From an uncultured Streptococcus sp. (GTDB taxonomy: Bacteria > Bacillota > Bacilli > Lactobacillales > Streptococcaceae), in assembly GCF_943912555.1 (NCBI RefSeq), contig NZ_CALTUR010000053.1:1-12169 (forward strand): a DNA stretch of 12,169 nt, written 5' to 3'. Under the pieces are notes generated by a model. It did not search any database, was not told where the DNA came from, and saw only the letters and a program-made list of their open reading frames with translations. Each line of letters opens with the position of its first letter. Position 1 is the stretch's first letter. Below, in pieces: positions 1 through 7,281 of the stretch. The translations under genes were made by a program, and so were the position numbers.

Positions 1-120
1 CTATGATAAATGCCATTTTTCGAATACTTATAAAGAGTATGTTGATTTTACCTACAGCTAGCTCTTTCATTTTGAGCATCAAAAAGTAGAAAACTAGGAA
101 AGTAAAGCTTATCAGATACC

Positions 121-238
121 AATACTCTTCGAAAATCTCTTCAAACCACGTCAGCTTCCATCTGCAACTTCAAAACTAGTGTTTTGAGCAACCTGCAGCT
201 AGCTTCCTAGTTTGCTCTTTCATTTTCATTGAGTATAA
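121..238 (+). repeat. Shortened BOX-like intergenic repeat
   Basis: The ends match the streptococcal BOX element as I remember it. The left end reads ATACTCTTCGAAAAT followed by CTCTTCAAACCACGTCAGC (boxA side). The right end reads CTAGCTTCCTAGTTTGCTC followed by a tail ending in GAGTATA (boxC side). The terminal 15 bases (122-136 and 222-236) form an imperfect inverted repeat with 12 of 15 matches. A perfect 7-bp inverted repeat (TCAAAAC at 170-176, GTTTTGA at 181-187) lies inside. The GTCGCCTTGCCGTA core usually found in boxA is missing, so this is an internally deleted copy. BOX elements are non-coding, mobile in origin, and typical of S. pneumoniae and close relatives. Confidence 0.8.
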
Positions 239-334
239 ACTATGGTCAAGAAGAAATCATTCTCTCTGACCATCTCTTTGAAACCTTACAAGCCGTCTAG
301 GGGTCTGCATTTTTTCCTCCTCAAAAAAAGCCCC

Positions 335-374
335 ATACTATCTAGTATTCAGGAATTCCTGCTACAGATAGTAT
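335..374. repeat. Inverted repeat with palindromic centre
   Basis: ATACTATCT (335-343) is the exact reverse complement of AGATAGTAT (366-374). Between the arms sits a perfect 12-bp palindrome, CAGGAATTCCTG (350-361). The RNA could fold as a hairpin topped by a second hairpin, or the DNA as a cruciform. Neither arm is followed by a good T-run, so it is not a standard terminator. It lies just downstream of the ritR terminator, and I cannot assign it to a named repeat family. Confidence 0.6.
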
Positions 375-380
375 AGAGCT

Positions 381-412
381 CAAAAAGCAGTTACACAACT
401 GCAACTGCTTTT
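381..412 (-). terminator. Rho-independent terminator of ritR
   Basis: On the minus strand, AAAAGCAGTT (412-403) pairs perfectly with AACTGCTTTT (392-383) around a 10-base loop, ending in a T-run. The loop repeats GCAGTT, so a tighter alternative hairpin (402-397 with the same right arm) is also possible. It begins directly after the ritR stop codon and should end the gnd-ritR transcript. Confidence 0.85.
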
Positions 413-1102
413 CTATTCTTGCATGGTGTAACCAACACCACGCACGGTTTTAATGTAGCTTTTTTGACCTTTTACATCAAGCTTGCTACGTAGATAACGG
501 ATATAGACATCCACGATATTAGTTTCAGTCGCACTTTCATACTTCCAGACACTTTCCAACAACTGCTCACGAGTCAGAACTTTCTTGCTTCCCATAAGAG
601 TGGCCAAAAGGTCATACTCACGGCGTGTTAGAGCAATCATCTCCTCGCCACGATAAACGGTATGATGTTCTACATCCATACGCAGATTGCGGTAAGACGT
701 TGGAACCTTCATCTGACTACAGTGTTGATCGATAAAGTCCCGACCTCGGAAAATAGCTGAAATACGAGCTACCAAATTCTCAATAAGCACTGGCTTATAG
801 ATGTAAGAAACGGCAAAGCGTTGGATTGTCTCAAGCTGGTCTTGCAATTCTTCACGATGGTCCAAGACCATGATGACTGAAGCTGGCTTAGTCCGACTCA
901 GCTTGTCTGCAAAATCCTGGGCTGTCATATCCCCCAGATGAGCATTCAATAAAATCAAGTCATAGTCTGTCTGAAGAGCCATGGAGAGGGCTTTTTGCCC
1001 CTCCTCAACCTGATTAACTCGGTATTGCTCTTTTTGGAGTTCCAAACTTAAAAAATGAGCTAGATTTCGTTCTTTCTCAAGTAATAAAATCCGTTTCCCC
1101 AT
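413..1102 (-). CDS. ritR: Orphan response regulator RitR (repressor of iron transport)
   Basis: This 229-residue protein has an OmpR/PhoB-like layout: a receiver domain (about 4-120), a linker, and a winged-helix DNA-binding domain (about 130-229) with the typical LTRREYDLLATL and TVRGVGY motifs. The usual phospho-acceptor aspartate is replaced by Asn53 (LILLN), as known for pneumococcal RitR, so classical phosphorylation is not expected. Cys128 in the linker (DQHCS) matches the cysteine reported as a redox switch controlling RitR dimerisation. In S. pneumoniae the protein represses the Piu iron-uptake genes and links iron to oxidative stress. No sensor kinase gene is adjacent. It starts 11 bases after the gnd stop, so co-transcription with gnd is likely. 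Only a weak ribosome-binding sequence (TAGG) precedes the ATG. Function is assigned from family knowledge; the two key residues are visible in the sequence. Confidence 0.95.
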   Translation of the reverse strand: MGKRILLLEKERNLAHFLSLELQKEQYRVNQVEEGQKALSMALQTDYDLILLNAHLGDMTAQDFADKLSRTKPASVIMVLDHREELQDQLETIQRFAVSYIYKPVLIENLVARISAIFRGRDFIDQHCSQMKVPTSYRNLRMDVEHHTVYRGEEMIALTRREYDLLATLMGSKKVLTREQLLESVWKYESATETNIVDVYIRYLRSKLDVKGQKSYIKTVRGVGYTMQE

Positions 1103-1113
1103 GGCAGACCTAC

Positions 1114-2538
1114 TTATTTTTCGTCATACCAAGAGTAGTGGAAGGTTCCTTCTTTGTCTTTACGTTGGTAAGTGTGGGCACCAAAGTAGTCACGTTGCGC
1201 TTGGATCAAGTTAGCTGGAAGGTCAGCTGAACGGTAGCTATCAAAGTAAGTAATAGCTGCTGAGAAGGTTGGTACTGGTACACCAGCTTGAACTGCAAGA
1301 GCTACGATATCACGCACTGCTTGTTGGTACTTAGCAGTAATATCCAAGAAGTACTCATCCAAAAGAAGGTTAGCAAGGTCTACATCACGGTTGTAAGCAT
1401 CTGTAATCTTTTGCAAGAAACGAGAACGGATGATACAGCCATCACGCCAGATAGAGGCGATGTCTGCAAATGGCAAGTTCCAATTGTTTTCTTTAGAAGC
1501 TACACGCAATTGAGCAAAACCTTGTGCGTATGAAATGATTTTTGAGAAGTAAAGGGCTTGACGGATTTTTTCAATCAACTCAGCCTTGTCCCCTTCAAAT
1601 TTGAAAGCAGCTGGTTTTGGAAGGACCTTGCTAGCATGCACACGTTCTTCTTTGTAAGTAGAAATGTAACGTGCAAATACTGACTCAGTGATGAGTGACA
1701 ATGGTACACCAAGGTCAAGTGATGATTGACTAGTCCATTTACCAGTTCCCTTGTTACCTGCAGCATCAAGGATGTAGTCTACGATTGGTCCGTCTTGACC
1801 TTCGTCGTCTTTACGGCTCAAGATATCAGCTGTGATTTCAATCAAGTAGCTGTCCAATTCACCCTTGTTCCACTCAGTAAAGATTTCAGCCATGTCTTCT
1901 GCAGAAAGGCCTAGCAAGTGTTGCATCAAGTCATAGCTTTCTGCGATCAATTGCATATCACCATACTCGATACCGTTGTGGACCATCTTCACGTAGTGAC
2001 CAGCTCCATCAGGACCGATGTAAGTCACACATGGTTTGCCATCTTCTGGTGCTTTAGCTGAAATTTCTTCAAGAACATCCGCAACCAATTCGTAGGCTTC
2101 TTTTTGTCCACCAGGCATGATAGAGGGACCTTCAAGGGCACCTTTTTCACCACCAGAAACTCCAGTACCGATAAAGTTAATACCTGAGTTTGCCAATTCT
2201 TCATTACGACGGATGGTATCTTTGTAGAAAGTGTTTCCGCCGTCAATCAAGATATCACCTTTGTCAAGGTGTGGAAGAAGGGCTTGAATAGTAGCATCTG
2301 TACCAGGTCCAGCTTGAACCATCAGCATGATACGACGAGGTTTTTCGATTGAGTTTACAAAACTTTCAACGTCATAGCTTGGTACGAAGTTCTTTTCAGG
2401 ATGGCAAGCAATCACATCTTCCGTTTTTTCTTTACTACGGTTGTAGATAGCAACTGTGTAACCACGAGATTCAATATTAAGGGCAAGGTTACGACCCATT
2501 ACGGCCATACCTACGACACCAAAGTTAGCTTTTGTCAT
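1114..2538 (-). CDS. gnd: 6-phosphogluconate dehydrogenase, decarboxylating
   Basis: The enzyme converts 6-phosphogluconate and NADP+ to ribulose 5-phosphate, CO2 and NADPH in the oxidative pentose phosphate pathway (cytosolic homodimer). The 474-residue length is normal for the short bacterial form. Visible motifs are the N-terminal dinucleotide fold GVVGMAVMG (7-15), NRS (33-35) with the arginine expected to hold the NADP 2'-phosphate, GVSGGEKGA (126-134), the catalytic stretch [15 protein letters not shown] with Lys184 and Glu191, and the family signature [14 protein letters not shown] clear AGGAG lies just upstream of the ATG. A 75-base spacer separates it from mapZ and holds a possible promoter of its own. 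The downstream partner is ritR, so NADPH supply and the redox/iron regulator may be expressed together (inference). Confidence 0.97.
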   Translation of the reverse strand: MTKANFGVVGMAVMGRNLALNIESRGYTVAIYNRSKEKTEDVIACHPEKNFVPSYDVESFVNSIEKPRRIMLMVQAGPGTDATIQALLPHLDKGDILIDGGNTFYKDTIRRNEELANSGINFIGTGVSGGEKGALEGPSIMPGGQKEAYELVADVLEEISAKAPEDGKPCVTYIGPDGAGHYVKMVHNGIEYGDMQLIAESYDLMQHLLGLSAEDMAEIFTEWNKGELDSYLIEITADILSRKDDEGQDGPIVDYILDAAGNKGTGKWTSQSSLDLGVPLSLITESVFARYISTYKEERVHASKVLPKPAAFKFEGDKAELIEKIRQALYFSKIISYAQGFAQLRVASKENNWNLPFADIASIWRDGCIIRSRFLQKITDAYNRDVDLANLLLDEYFLDITAKYQQAVRDIVALAVQAGVPVPTFSAAITYFDSYRSADLPANLIQAQRDYFGAHTYQRKDKEGTFHYSWYDEK

Positions 2539-2566
2539 TTGACACTCCTCTTATTTGATTTGTTTT

Positions 2567-2575
2567 ATTTTATCA
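2567..2575 (-). promoter_or_regulatory. Candidate extended -10 promoter for gnd-ritR
   Basis: The minus strand reads TGATAAAAT, an extended -10 (TG-N-TAAAAT), about 28 bases upstream of the gnd start codon. The sequence upstream is A/T-rich and has no good -35 at normal spacing. No terminator hairpin is visible between mapZ and gnd, so read-through from mapZ is equally possible. Confidence 0.45.
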
Positions 2576-2613
2576 TTTTTATTTTTGAAAAGAAAGAATT
2601 TTGTAACGACTGC

Positions 2614-4032
2614 TTAGTAGTCCAAGTCATCCGCATGTCCAGAACCATTTCCAACAAAGTATCCTGTCTTACAGTTAAGGGTAAAGAGATAGGTTCCATC
2701 TGGCTTGTAGAGGTTGTAATAACCATTGCCATTAACGATATTGACACGTTCAAGGATGTATTGATCACCAGTGATATAACCACGTGAGCGTGAAGTCGCT
2801 AGGATTTGTTCCAAAACACCATCCGCGAAATCCCAAGCAGAGTTATTGCTATCATCAACAGCCGATTGATTGTAAGAAACACGACTGGCACTTCTTTGAA
2901 CAGCAACTCCTGCACTTGATACGCCCATATTGACCTCACTACGAGAACTTCTAGTCTCAGTTGAGGCCGCATTTGAGCTACTTGGACTGGTCTCACTAGT
3001 AGTATTTGAGCTGGCTTGACTAGAGTTTGAACTGCTAGTTTGACTTGAACTTGAGCTAGAAGTACTTGTTTGCTGACTCTTACCAAGACTGATAGCCTTA
3101 TCTAGCACTTTATCAAGCTCCGTATTCCCAGTTTTAATATCTGTAAATTTAGCATTCGATTTGGCTTTGGCATTGGTATCTAACACACCATCAACAATAG
3201 CTGGTTTCTCAAATTGTGCATTGACATCTTGAATGGCCTTGATTTGCATTGCTAGACTATCATACTTAGATTTGGCAAGCGTATGTTCACGACTACCTTC
3301 CAGCTTATCAAGCAGGGTCTTCAGTTGGCTCAACTTATCAAACTGGCTATTTTTTAAAGCCGTTTTGTTGCTATCTGTATAGAAGCCATCATATAAGTTA
3401 TTAAATTCTTCCGCTTCTGCCTGTGAGTTTGTGGTTGATTGAGAAGTCTGGATTTCCTTGGTCGAACGAGCTACTTGACGATAAACATAATAACCAGTTC
3501 CAAGGATGAGAACTACTAAGGTTGCTAGAATACCGTAAATCAGCCATTTTTTCTTACTTTTTCCATCTTCACTATCCGTTACTCGAGAAAATGTTGGAAC
3601 TTCTTCCTCTCCAAACAATTGTACTTCTTCAGTCTCAAATTCTTCGGCAAGAGGGACTTCTGAAACGCGTGTGAATTCTAAATCATCAAACTGACTCAAT
3701 TCATTTTCTGAATCTGGAGAATGAACTCCTGTTTCCTCACGAAGCTCTTGAAGCAAATTATCCAGAGTCTGAGTCTCCTCTATCTCTTCTACCTCTTCTT
3801 TTTCAACTAAGTCATCCTTGCTAAACTGACGCGTTTCAAATTTATCTGCCTCAATTTCATCCTTATGTTGTTTCACATACTTGTCCAAGATAGAATCTCC
3901 AGGCAATACACCTGCTTCCACCTCTTCATTTTTTCGCATGGCTTCTCCAACTGTTAGCTCTTTAGCTTCATCAAAATCAAATTGCGCTTCTTGATGTTCC
4001 GCTTTATGACGATTCCGTCTTTGATTACTCAT
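2614..4032 (-). CDS. mapZ: Mid-cell-anchored protein Z (MapZ/LocZ)
   Basis: MapZ is a bitopic membrane protein that marks mid-cell in streptococci, recruits and positions FtsZ, and is phosphorylated by the Ser/Thr kinase StkP. This 472-residue copy shows a conserved N-terminus (1-70, the FtsZ-interacting part in the family), an acidic cytoplasmic region (about 78-158), one membrane segment (163-184, bounded by KSKKK and RQVARS), an extracellular helical domain (about 190-315), a Ser/Thr-rich linker (about 322-385), and a conserved C-terminal domain ending GHADDLDY, which in pneumococcus binds peptidoglycan. Thr67 matches one of the two reported StkP target sites. The second (Thr78 in pneumococcus) seems to correspond to Thr87 here because of an acidic insertion (Glu/Val repeats at 77-86). 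The region between the phospho-sites and the membrane looks much less conserved than the rest. A clear AAGGAA precedes the ATG, and the gene starts 12 bases after the rlmL stop. Confidence 0.95.
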   Translation of the reverse strand: MSNQRRNRHKAEHQEAQFDFDEAKELTVGEAMRKNEEVEAGVLPGDSILDKYVKQHKDEIEADKFETRQFSKDDLVEKEEVEEIEETQTLDNLLQELREETGVHSPDSENELSQFDDLEFTRVSEVPLAEEFETEEVQLFGEEEVPTFSRVTDSEDGKSKKKWLIYGILATLVVLILGTGYYVYRQVARSTKEIQTSQSTTNSQAEAEEFNNLYDGFYTDSNKTALKNSQFDKLSQLKTLLDKLEGSREHTLAKSKYDSLAMQIKAIQDVNAQFEKPAIVDGVLDTNAKAKSNAKFTDIKTGNTELDKVLDKAISLGKSQQTSTSSSSSSQTSSSNSSQASSNTTSETSPSSSNAASTETRSSRSEVNMGVSSAGVAVQRSASRVSYNQSAVDDSNNSAWDFADGVLEQILATSRSRGYITGDQYILERVNIVNGNGYYNLYKPDGTYLFTLNCKTGYFVGNGSGHADDLDY

Positions 4033-4044
4033 GAGTTTTCCTTC

Positions 4045-5202
4045 CTACTTTACTTCCTGGCGTTTAACACGCTGACCAAAATATTGATATAAATCCACTT
4101 TTAAGGTTCCATTGTACAACTTACGCTTCTTATCCGCTTGACTACCGTACTTGGTCTCAAAGGCTTCATCGCTAGTTAGGATAAACTTACTCCACGTTTT
4201 CAGCGGTTCAAATACCTGGCCCATTTCAGCATATAACTTGGTAACCCCTTCATCATCTGACAAACGTTCCCCATAAGGCGGATTGGAAATAATTACTCCA
4301 TTGATTTTATCAGAACGCAAATCCTGCACGCGCATCTGCTTAAAGGTGATATCTCCTGCAACCCCTGCTGCCTGGGCATTGGCTTTTGCAATTTCCACCA
4401 TGCGAGCATCGATATCACAGCCCATGATATCCAGTTCCAGCTCACGATCTACTTTCTTAGCTGCCTCTGTGCGGACTTCTTGGATCAAGCGATCACTAAA
4501 CCAGTTCCATTCTTCAAAAGCAAAAGAGCGACGAAGTCCTGGAGCCATCTTTCTAGCAATCATAACTGCCTCGATACAGAAGGTTCCTGAACCACAGGTC
4601 GGATCAATCAGAGGCTTGTCTGGGAACCAGTTAGAAAGTTGTAAAATAGCTGCTGCCATATTTTCCTTAATAGGAGCGCCACCTTTTTCGGTACGATAGC
4701 CTCGTTTAAAGAGGCTAGATCCTGTCGTATCAATCATGACAGTTGCTATGTCTTTAAGAATAGAGACCTCAATCTTAAACTCTGGACCAGTTTCCATCAG
4801 AGGAACGCCTTCTGGACGAGCATAGTGTTTTTGTAATTTCTTGACAACAGCCTTCTTTGAAATAGCCTGTACACTGGGCTCATTGTGAAGTTTAGATTTA
4901 ACACACTTTGCTTTTGAAATCGGAAAACGAGCCCCAAGCGGTAAATAATTTTCCCAATCTAAGGCGAAAACTCCTTGAAACAGCTCTTCAAAAGTCTTAG
5001 CAGGGAAAGATCCAACGATAATCTTGATACGGTCCGCTGCTCGAAGCCAGAGGTTAGTTTCGATGATGGCTCTTGCATCTCCTTGAAAACGAACACGTCC
5101 ATTTTCAACCTGACAATCGTAGCCCAGCTCTCTCACTTCTCGTCCCACAACAGCTTCAAGACCTGCTGCAGCAGTCGCAATTAAATTAAATTCTTTTTTC
5201 AT
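4045..5202 (-). CDS. rlmL: THUMP-domain RNA methyltransferase (RlmL/YpsC family)
   Basis: A predicted S-adenosylmethionine-dependent RNA guanine-N2 methyltransferase of 385 residues. The N-terminal part (about 5-160) is ferredoxin-like/THUMP, the RNA-recognition module. The C-terminal part is a Rossmann-type methyltransferase with motif I DPTCGSGTF (200-208), an acidic GCDID (261-265) likely holding the methionine cofactor, and catalytic motif IV SNPPYG (306-311), typical of N2-guanine or N6-adenine methylation. The family is close to the N-terminal methyltransferase half of E. coli RlmL, which makes m2G2445 in 23S rRNA. The exact target in streptococci is inferred. It lies between rnpB and mapZ and probably forms an operon with mapZ (12-base gap). 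Only a weak or distant ribosome-binding sequence (GAAAGG about 16 bases upstream) precedes the ATG. Confidence 0.88.
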   Translation of the reverse strand: MKKEFNLIATAAAGLEAVVGREVRELGYDCQVENGRVRFQGDARAIIETNLWLRAADRIKIIVGSFPAKTFEELFQGVFALDWENYLPLGARFPISKAKCVKSKLHNEPSVQAISKKAVVKKLQKHYARPEGVPLMETGPEFKIEVSILKDIATVMIDTTGSSLFKRGYRTEKGGAPIKENMAAAILQLSNWFPDKPLIDPTCGSGTFCIEAVMIARKMAPGLRRSFAFEEWNWFSDRLIQEVRTEAAKKVDRELELDIMGCDIDARMVEIAKANAQAAGVAGDITFKQMRVQDLRSDKINGVIISNPPYGERLSDDEGVTKLYAEMGQVFEPLKTWSKFILTSDEAFETKYGSQADKKRKLYNGTLKVDLYQYFGQRVKRQEVK

Positions 5203-5237
5203 TTTTAGTCTTGTAAGACCTTTCTATATGTCCATTT

Positions 5238-5276
5238 TAAAAAATGAGGTTGAGAAAGTTTTCTCAGCCCCAACCT
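5238..5276 (-). terminator. Terminator of rnpB
   Basis: Read on the minus strand, AGGTTGGGGC then TGAGAAA-AC-TTTCTCA then ACCTCATTTTTTAA forms a hairpin: a perfect 7-bp inner stem (5266-5260 with 5257-5251) plus outer AGGTT/AACCT pairing, followed by a six-T run. It follows the 3' end of the RNase P RNA directly. Confidence 0.85.
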
Positions 5277-5278
5277 AT

Positions 5279-5675
5279 ATGCAATTTTCTATAAGCCATG
5301 TTTTGTTCCAGAAGTGACTAGGACCACTTCCTTCGATAATCATCTGTCTACCACTAACAGCATAGAGCTGATAGCAGTCAGAGTACTACGTTCGTTTCCG
5401 TGCACTCCATGCCCCGACCAAAATTTGGGTTGCTAGCTTGAGGGGTTTACCGCGTTCCACTCTCTCTGTTTCCAGAAAGACTTCGTCACTGTGGCACTTT
5501 CAAGCCTACTCTGACCTATCCAAAGACTTAGCCATTTCAACTGCCGTAACGATTTCTCGTCCCTAGGCTTATGGTTTCGCCTAGCACAAACACTACAGGC
5601 ATCACAGCCTGTGCTAGCATGGACTTTCCTCATGAAAAGAAATTCTTCTCACGCGATTATCCAAAAATTGCACCT
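5279..5675 (-). ncRNA. rnpB: RNase P RNA (type B), catalytic RNA subunit
   Basis: This ribozyme cleaves the 5' leader from precursor tRNAs together with the RnpA protein. Read on the minus strand it has the hallmark conserved segments: GAGGAAAGTCCATGC near the 5' end (about 5634-5620), the AACGCGGTAAACCCCTC region, a GGTCGGGGCATGGAG segment, and the 3' pairing region ending AACAAAACATGGCTTATAG. The ends define helix P1: TGCAATTTT near 5672-5664 pairs with AAAATTGCA at 5288-5280. The length of about 395 bases fits type B RNase P RNA of low-GC Gram-positives. It starts only about 15 bases after the gpsB stop. TATAAG at 5692-5687 is a possible -10 without a good -35, so transcription may start inside the gpsB 3' end or arrive from gpsB followed by processing. 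A short reading frame at 5433-5633 is incidental. Confidence 0.97.
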
Positions 5676-5688
5676 TTTAAATAAGCTC

Positions 5689-6018
5689 TTATAAATCAGA
5701 GTTATCCAAAATTTGTTTACCAAATACTTCTTTTTCGAGACGATTCAAGCGTTTCAAAATATCAAAATTCGTCATAGAGCTTGTAGTTGCCGCTTCAAGA
5801 GGCTCTGCTTGAACTGGTGAAGGTTTTGGTTTACGAGATAATTCTTCCTTCAACTCAGCAATTTCTTGACGGAGAGATTTGACTAGAGTAGCATAAGTTT
5901 CATAGTCCTTGATGACATCATCCAAAAATTCATCAACTTCAACCTTACTATACCCGCGAACTTCACGTCCAAATTCTTGCTCAAAAATATCTTTTGCTGT
6001 AAAAATAATACTCGCCAT
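5689..6018 (-). CDS. gpsB: Cell-cycle protein GpsB (DivIVA-like)
   Basis: A small coiled-coil cytoplasmic protein at the division site that coordinates septal and peripheral peptidoglycan synthesis, binding PBP cytoplasmic tails and influencing StkP activity in pneumococcus. The 109 residues show the DivIVA N-terminal domain (about 4-60, with [14 protein letters not shown] and [16 protein letters not shown]), a coiled coil to about residue 65, a proline-rich hinge (KPKPSPVQ), and a C-terminal helical oligomerisation segment ([17 protein letters not shown]). The start chosen is the ATG at 6018 (MASIIF), because GGAG lies 6 bases upstream and the resulting length equals the pneumococcal protein. 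An in-frame ATG four codons upstream would overlap that ribosome site. A good promoter lies just upstream. pbp1A, a related envelope enzyme, is about 1.3 kb away on the other strand. Confidence 0.96.
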   Translation of the reverse strand: MASIIFTAKDIFEQEFGREVRGYSKVEVDEFLDDVIKDYETYATLVKSLRQEIAELKEELSRKPKPSPVQAEPLEAATTSSMTNFDILKRLNRLEKEVFGKQILDNSDL

Positions 6019-6050
6019 CTCTCTCTCCATTCTCGATTTCTAATAGTATT

Positions 6051-6080
6051 ATTATATAAAAAAAGGCAAACAAAAATCAA
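6051..6080 (-). promoter_or_regulatory. Promoter of gpsB
   Basis: On the minus strand TTGATT (6080-6075) and TATAAT (6056-6051) are separated by 18 bases and lie about 33 bases upstream of the gpsB ATG. The spacer holds a T7 tract. This lets gpsB, and possibly rnpB, be transcribed independently of ypsA. No terminator hairpin is evident between ypsA and this promoter. Confidence 0.75.
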
Positions 6081-6090
6081 GGTCAAAGGC

Positions 6091-6618
6091 TTACTTTTCA
6101 GAAAAATTTTCTGCCAACTCATTTAAGTCTTCAAAGGTTAACCTTTTTATACGATAGCCTTCCTGATTTGTCATCAAGTTGTCCATAAATTTTAATTTTG
6201 TCTCATTTTCTGGATCATAGAAAAAATAGGCTAAATCAGTATTTTCCAGCAAAAATCGTTGGTAATCACGCAGTTGTCCCATGTTTTCATACTTAGGATA
6301 AGCATATTTAACAAAATCTACCTGCTTAAATTGGCTAAGTTTAACCTGATTCGCTTCATTCCAACTTCCCCCGTGCGTTTCAAAATCAAAAATAGTCGCT
6401 AGGCTGAAATCATATTCTTCTTTCATTTCATTTGCGACATCAAGAACCCAAGATTCAAATCCTAAATTCCCTGTAAATACCAGCCATTTAAGCCCCTCTT
6501 CTGCTAAACTTTCTAAATCCCTTCGAATCGCTTTCTTTATAACTTTTAACCTGATATCCTTTTCGTTAAACAAACCCAAATCGAAGTTAGAATAGCCCAT
6601 AATTAAAGCTGTAGTCAT
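6091..6618 (-). CDS. ypsA: YpsA-type SLOG superfamily protein (DUF1273), function unclear
   Basis: A 175-residue cytosolic protein of the YpsA/DUF1273 family, related to the nucleotide-binding SLOG (LOG/DprA-like Rossmann) fold. Visible features are the N-terminal strand and loop [14 protein letters not shown] (2-15), a glycine-rich strand-loop [13 protein letters not shown] (about 46-58), and a helical, charged C-terminus. In B. subtilis YpsA overproduction disturbs cell division, and the gene is linked to gpsB there as here, so a division-related role is plausible but unproven. The start at 6618 was chosen because AAAGGTG sits just upstream and the length matches the pneumococcal homologue. 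The longer open frame to 6702 would run through the divergent promoter and into recU. Confidence 0.9.
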   Translation of the reverse strand: MTTALIMGYSNFDLGLFNEKDIRLKVIKKAIRRDLESLAEEGLKWLVFTGNLGFESWVLDVANEMKEEYDFSLATIFDFETHGGSWNEANQVKLSQFKQVDFVKYAYPKYENMGQLRDYQRFLLENTDLAYFFYDPENETKLKFMDNLMTNQEGYRIKRLTFEDLNELAENFSEK

Positions 6619-6643
6619 TTTTGCACCTTTCTTTATACTTTTA

Positions 6644-6652
6644 TGGTATAAT
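6644..6652 (+). promoter_or_regulatory. Extended -10 promoter of recU-pbp1A
   Basis: TGGTATAAT is a perfect extended -10 (TG-N-TATAAT). No good -35 sits 17 bases upstream; TTGCAC at 6621-6626 is 20 bases away. Extended -10 promoters without a -35 are common in streptococci. The recU ATG follows 32 bases later, with an AAGGAG ribosome site at 6675-6680. Confidence 0.8.
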
Positions 6653-6673
6653 AGAGTGATGTTATTGTACCAA
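6645..6673 (-). promoter_or_regulatory. Candidate promoter of ypsA
   Basis: On the minus strand TTGGTA (6673-6668) and TATACC (6650-6645) are 17 bases apart, each matching consensus at 4 of 6 positions. Its -10 overlaps the -10 of the divergent recU promoter, so the two may compete for RNA polymerase. Confidence 0.5.
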
Positions 6674-6684
6674 TAAGGAGAAAT

Positions 6685-7281
6685 ATGGTCAACTATCCTC
6701 ATAAAATTTCATCAAAAAAAAGCCAAACATCTATTTCTCAACCAAAAAATTTCGCAAATCGAGGAATGACTTTTGAAAAGATGATTAACGCTACTAACGA
6801 CTATTATCTAATGCATGGCATGGCCGTTATCCATAAAAAACCAACGCCTGTTCAGATTGTTCGAGTAGACTATCCTCAACGGAGTCGAGCCAAAATTGTA
6901 GAAGCCTATTTTAGACAAGCTTCCACAACGGATTACTCTGGCGTATATAGAGGACATTACATTGACTTTGAAGCCAAGGAAACACGACAAAAGAATGCTA
7001 TTCCAATGAAAAACTTTCATCTTCACCAGATTCAACATATGGAACAAGTTCTAGAACAGCAGGGTATTTGCTTCGTACTGCTTCATTTTTCTTCTCAACA
7101 AGAAACTTATTTGTTGCCGGCACTTGATTTGATTCGCTTTTATCATCAAGATAAGGGTCAAAAATCAATGCCACTTGGATATATTCGGGAAAACGGATAT
7201 TTAGTGAAGCCAGGTGCTCTCCCTCAAATTCCCTATCTCGATATTATCAAAGAACATTTACTAGGTGGTAAAACAAGATGA
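6685..7281 (+). CDS. recU: Holliday junction resolvase RecU
   Basis: A homodimeric endonuclease that cuts four-way DNA junctions in recombination repair and chromosome segregation of Firmicutes, equivalent in role to RuvC. The 198 residues begin with a basic flexible N-terminus (1-22), then [17 protein letters not shown] (25-41), then the nuclease core with the metal-binding set Asp83 (TTDYSG), Asp94, Glu96 and Lys98 (YIDFEAKET), followed by [10 protein letters not shown] (110-119). All expected catalytic residues are present. The ATG has an ideal AAGGAG seven bases upstream. The stop codon overlaps the pbp1A start (ATGA), showing translational coupling. The recU-pbp1 pairing is conserved in streptococci and bacilli and links DNA repair and segregation with wall synthesis. 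Confidence 0.97.
   Translation: MVNYPHKISSKKSQTSISQPKNFANRGMTFEKMINATNDYYLMHGMAVIHKKPTPVQIVRVDYPQRSRAKIVEAYFRQASTTDYSGVYRGHYIDFEAKETRQKNAIPMKNFHLHQIQHMEQVLEQQGICFVLLHFSSQQETYLLPALDLIRFYHQDKGQKSMPLGYIRENGYLVKPGALPQIPYLDIIKEHLLGGKTR

Larger units (their letters stand above)
1..412. other. Non-coding region downstream of ritR
   Basis: No convincing gene lies here. The stretch contains a shortened BOX-like repeat at about 121-238, a long inverted repeat at 335-374, and the ritR terminator at 383-412. Positions 56-110 contain short pieces resembling one end of a BOX element in both orientations (AGCTAGCTCTTTCATTTT at 56-73, and AAAACTAGGAAAG in the opposite sense near 90-102), which may be eroded repeat remnants. 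A 17-codon minus-strand ORF (310 down to 257) has a good ribosome-binding sequence but no recognisable product. A plus-strand reading frame ending at the TAG at 298-300 looks faintly protein-like and may be the tail of a decayed gene. Confidence 0.6.

Noticed and set aside
2401..2787. 128-residue plus-strand reading frame across the gnd/mapZ junction
   Set aside because: It is antisense to two clear genes and the spacer between them, with no ribosome site and an implausible composition.
2931..3075. Repeat-like Ser codon stretch in mapZ, considered as a CRISPR or tandem DNA repeat
   Set aside because: It is explained by the Ser/Thr-rich linker of MapZ. Units are irregular and there are no spacers.
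4283..4699. 138-residue plus-strand reading frame antisense to the methyltransferase gene
   Set aside because: A shadow of the conserved methyltransferase domain, including motifs I and IV, on the minus strand. It shows no protein-family features of its own.
5433..5633. 66-residue minus-strand reading frame (MRKVHASTGC...)
   Set aside because: It lies entirely inside the RNase P RNA, whose conserved segments explain the sequence. It has no ribosome site and no recognisable protein features.
6619..6702. Longer N-terminus of YpsA starting at 6702
   Set aside because: It would overlap the recU start and both divergent promoters. The ATG at 6618 has AAAGGTG upstream and gives the expected 175 residues.
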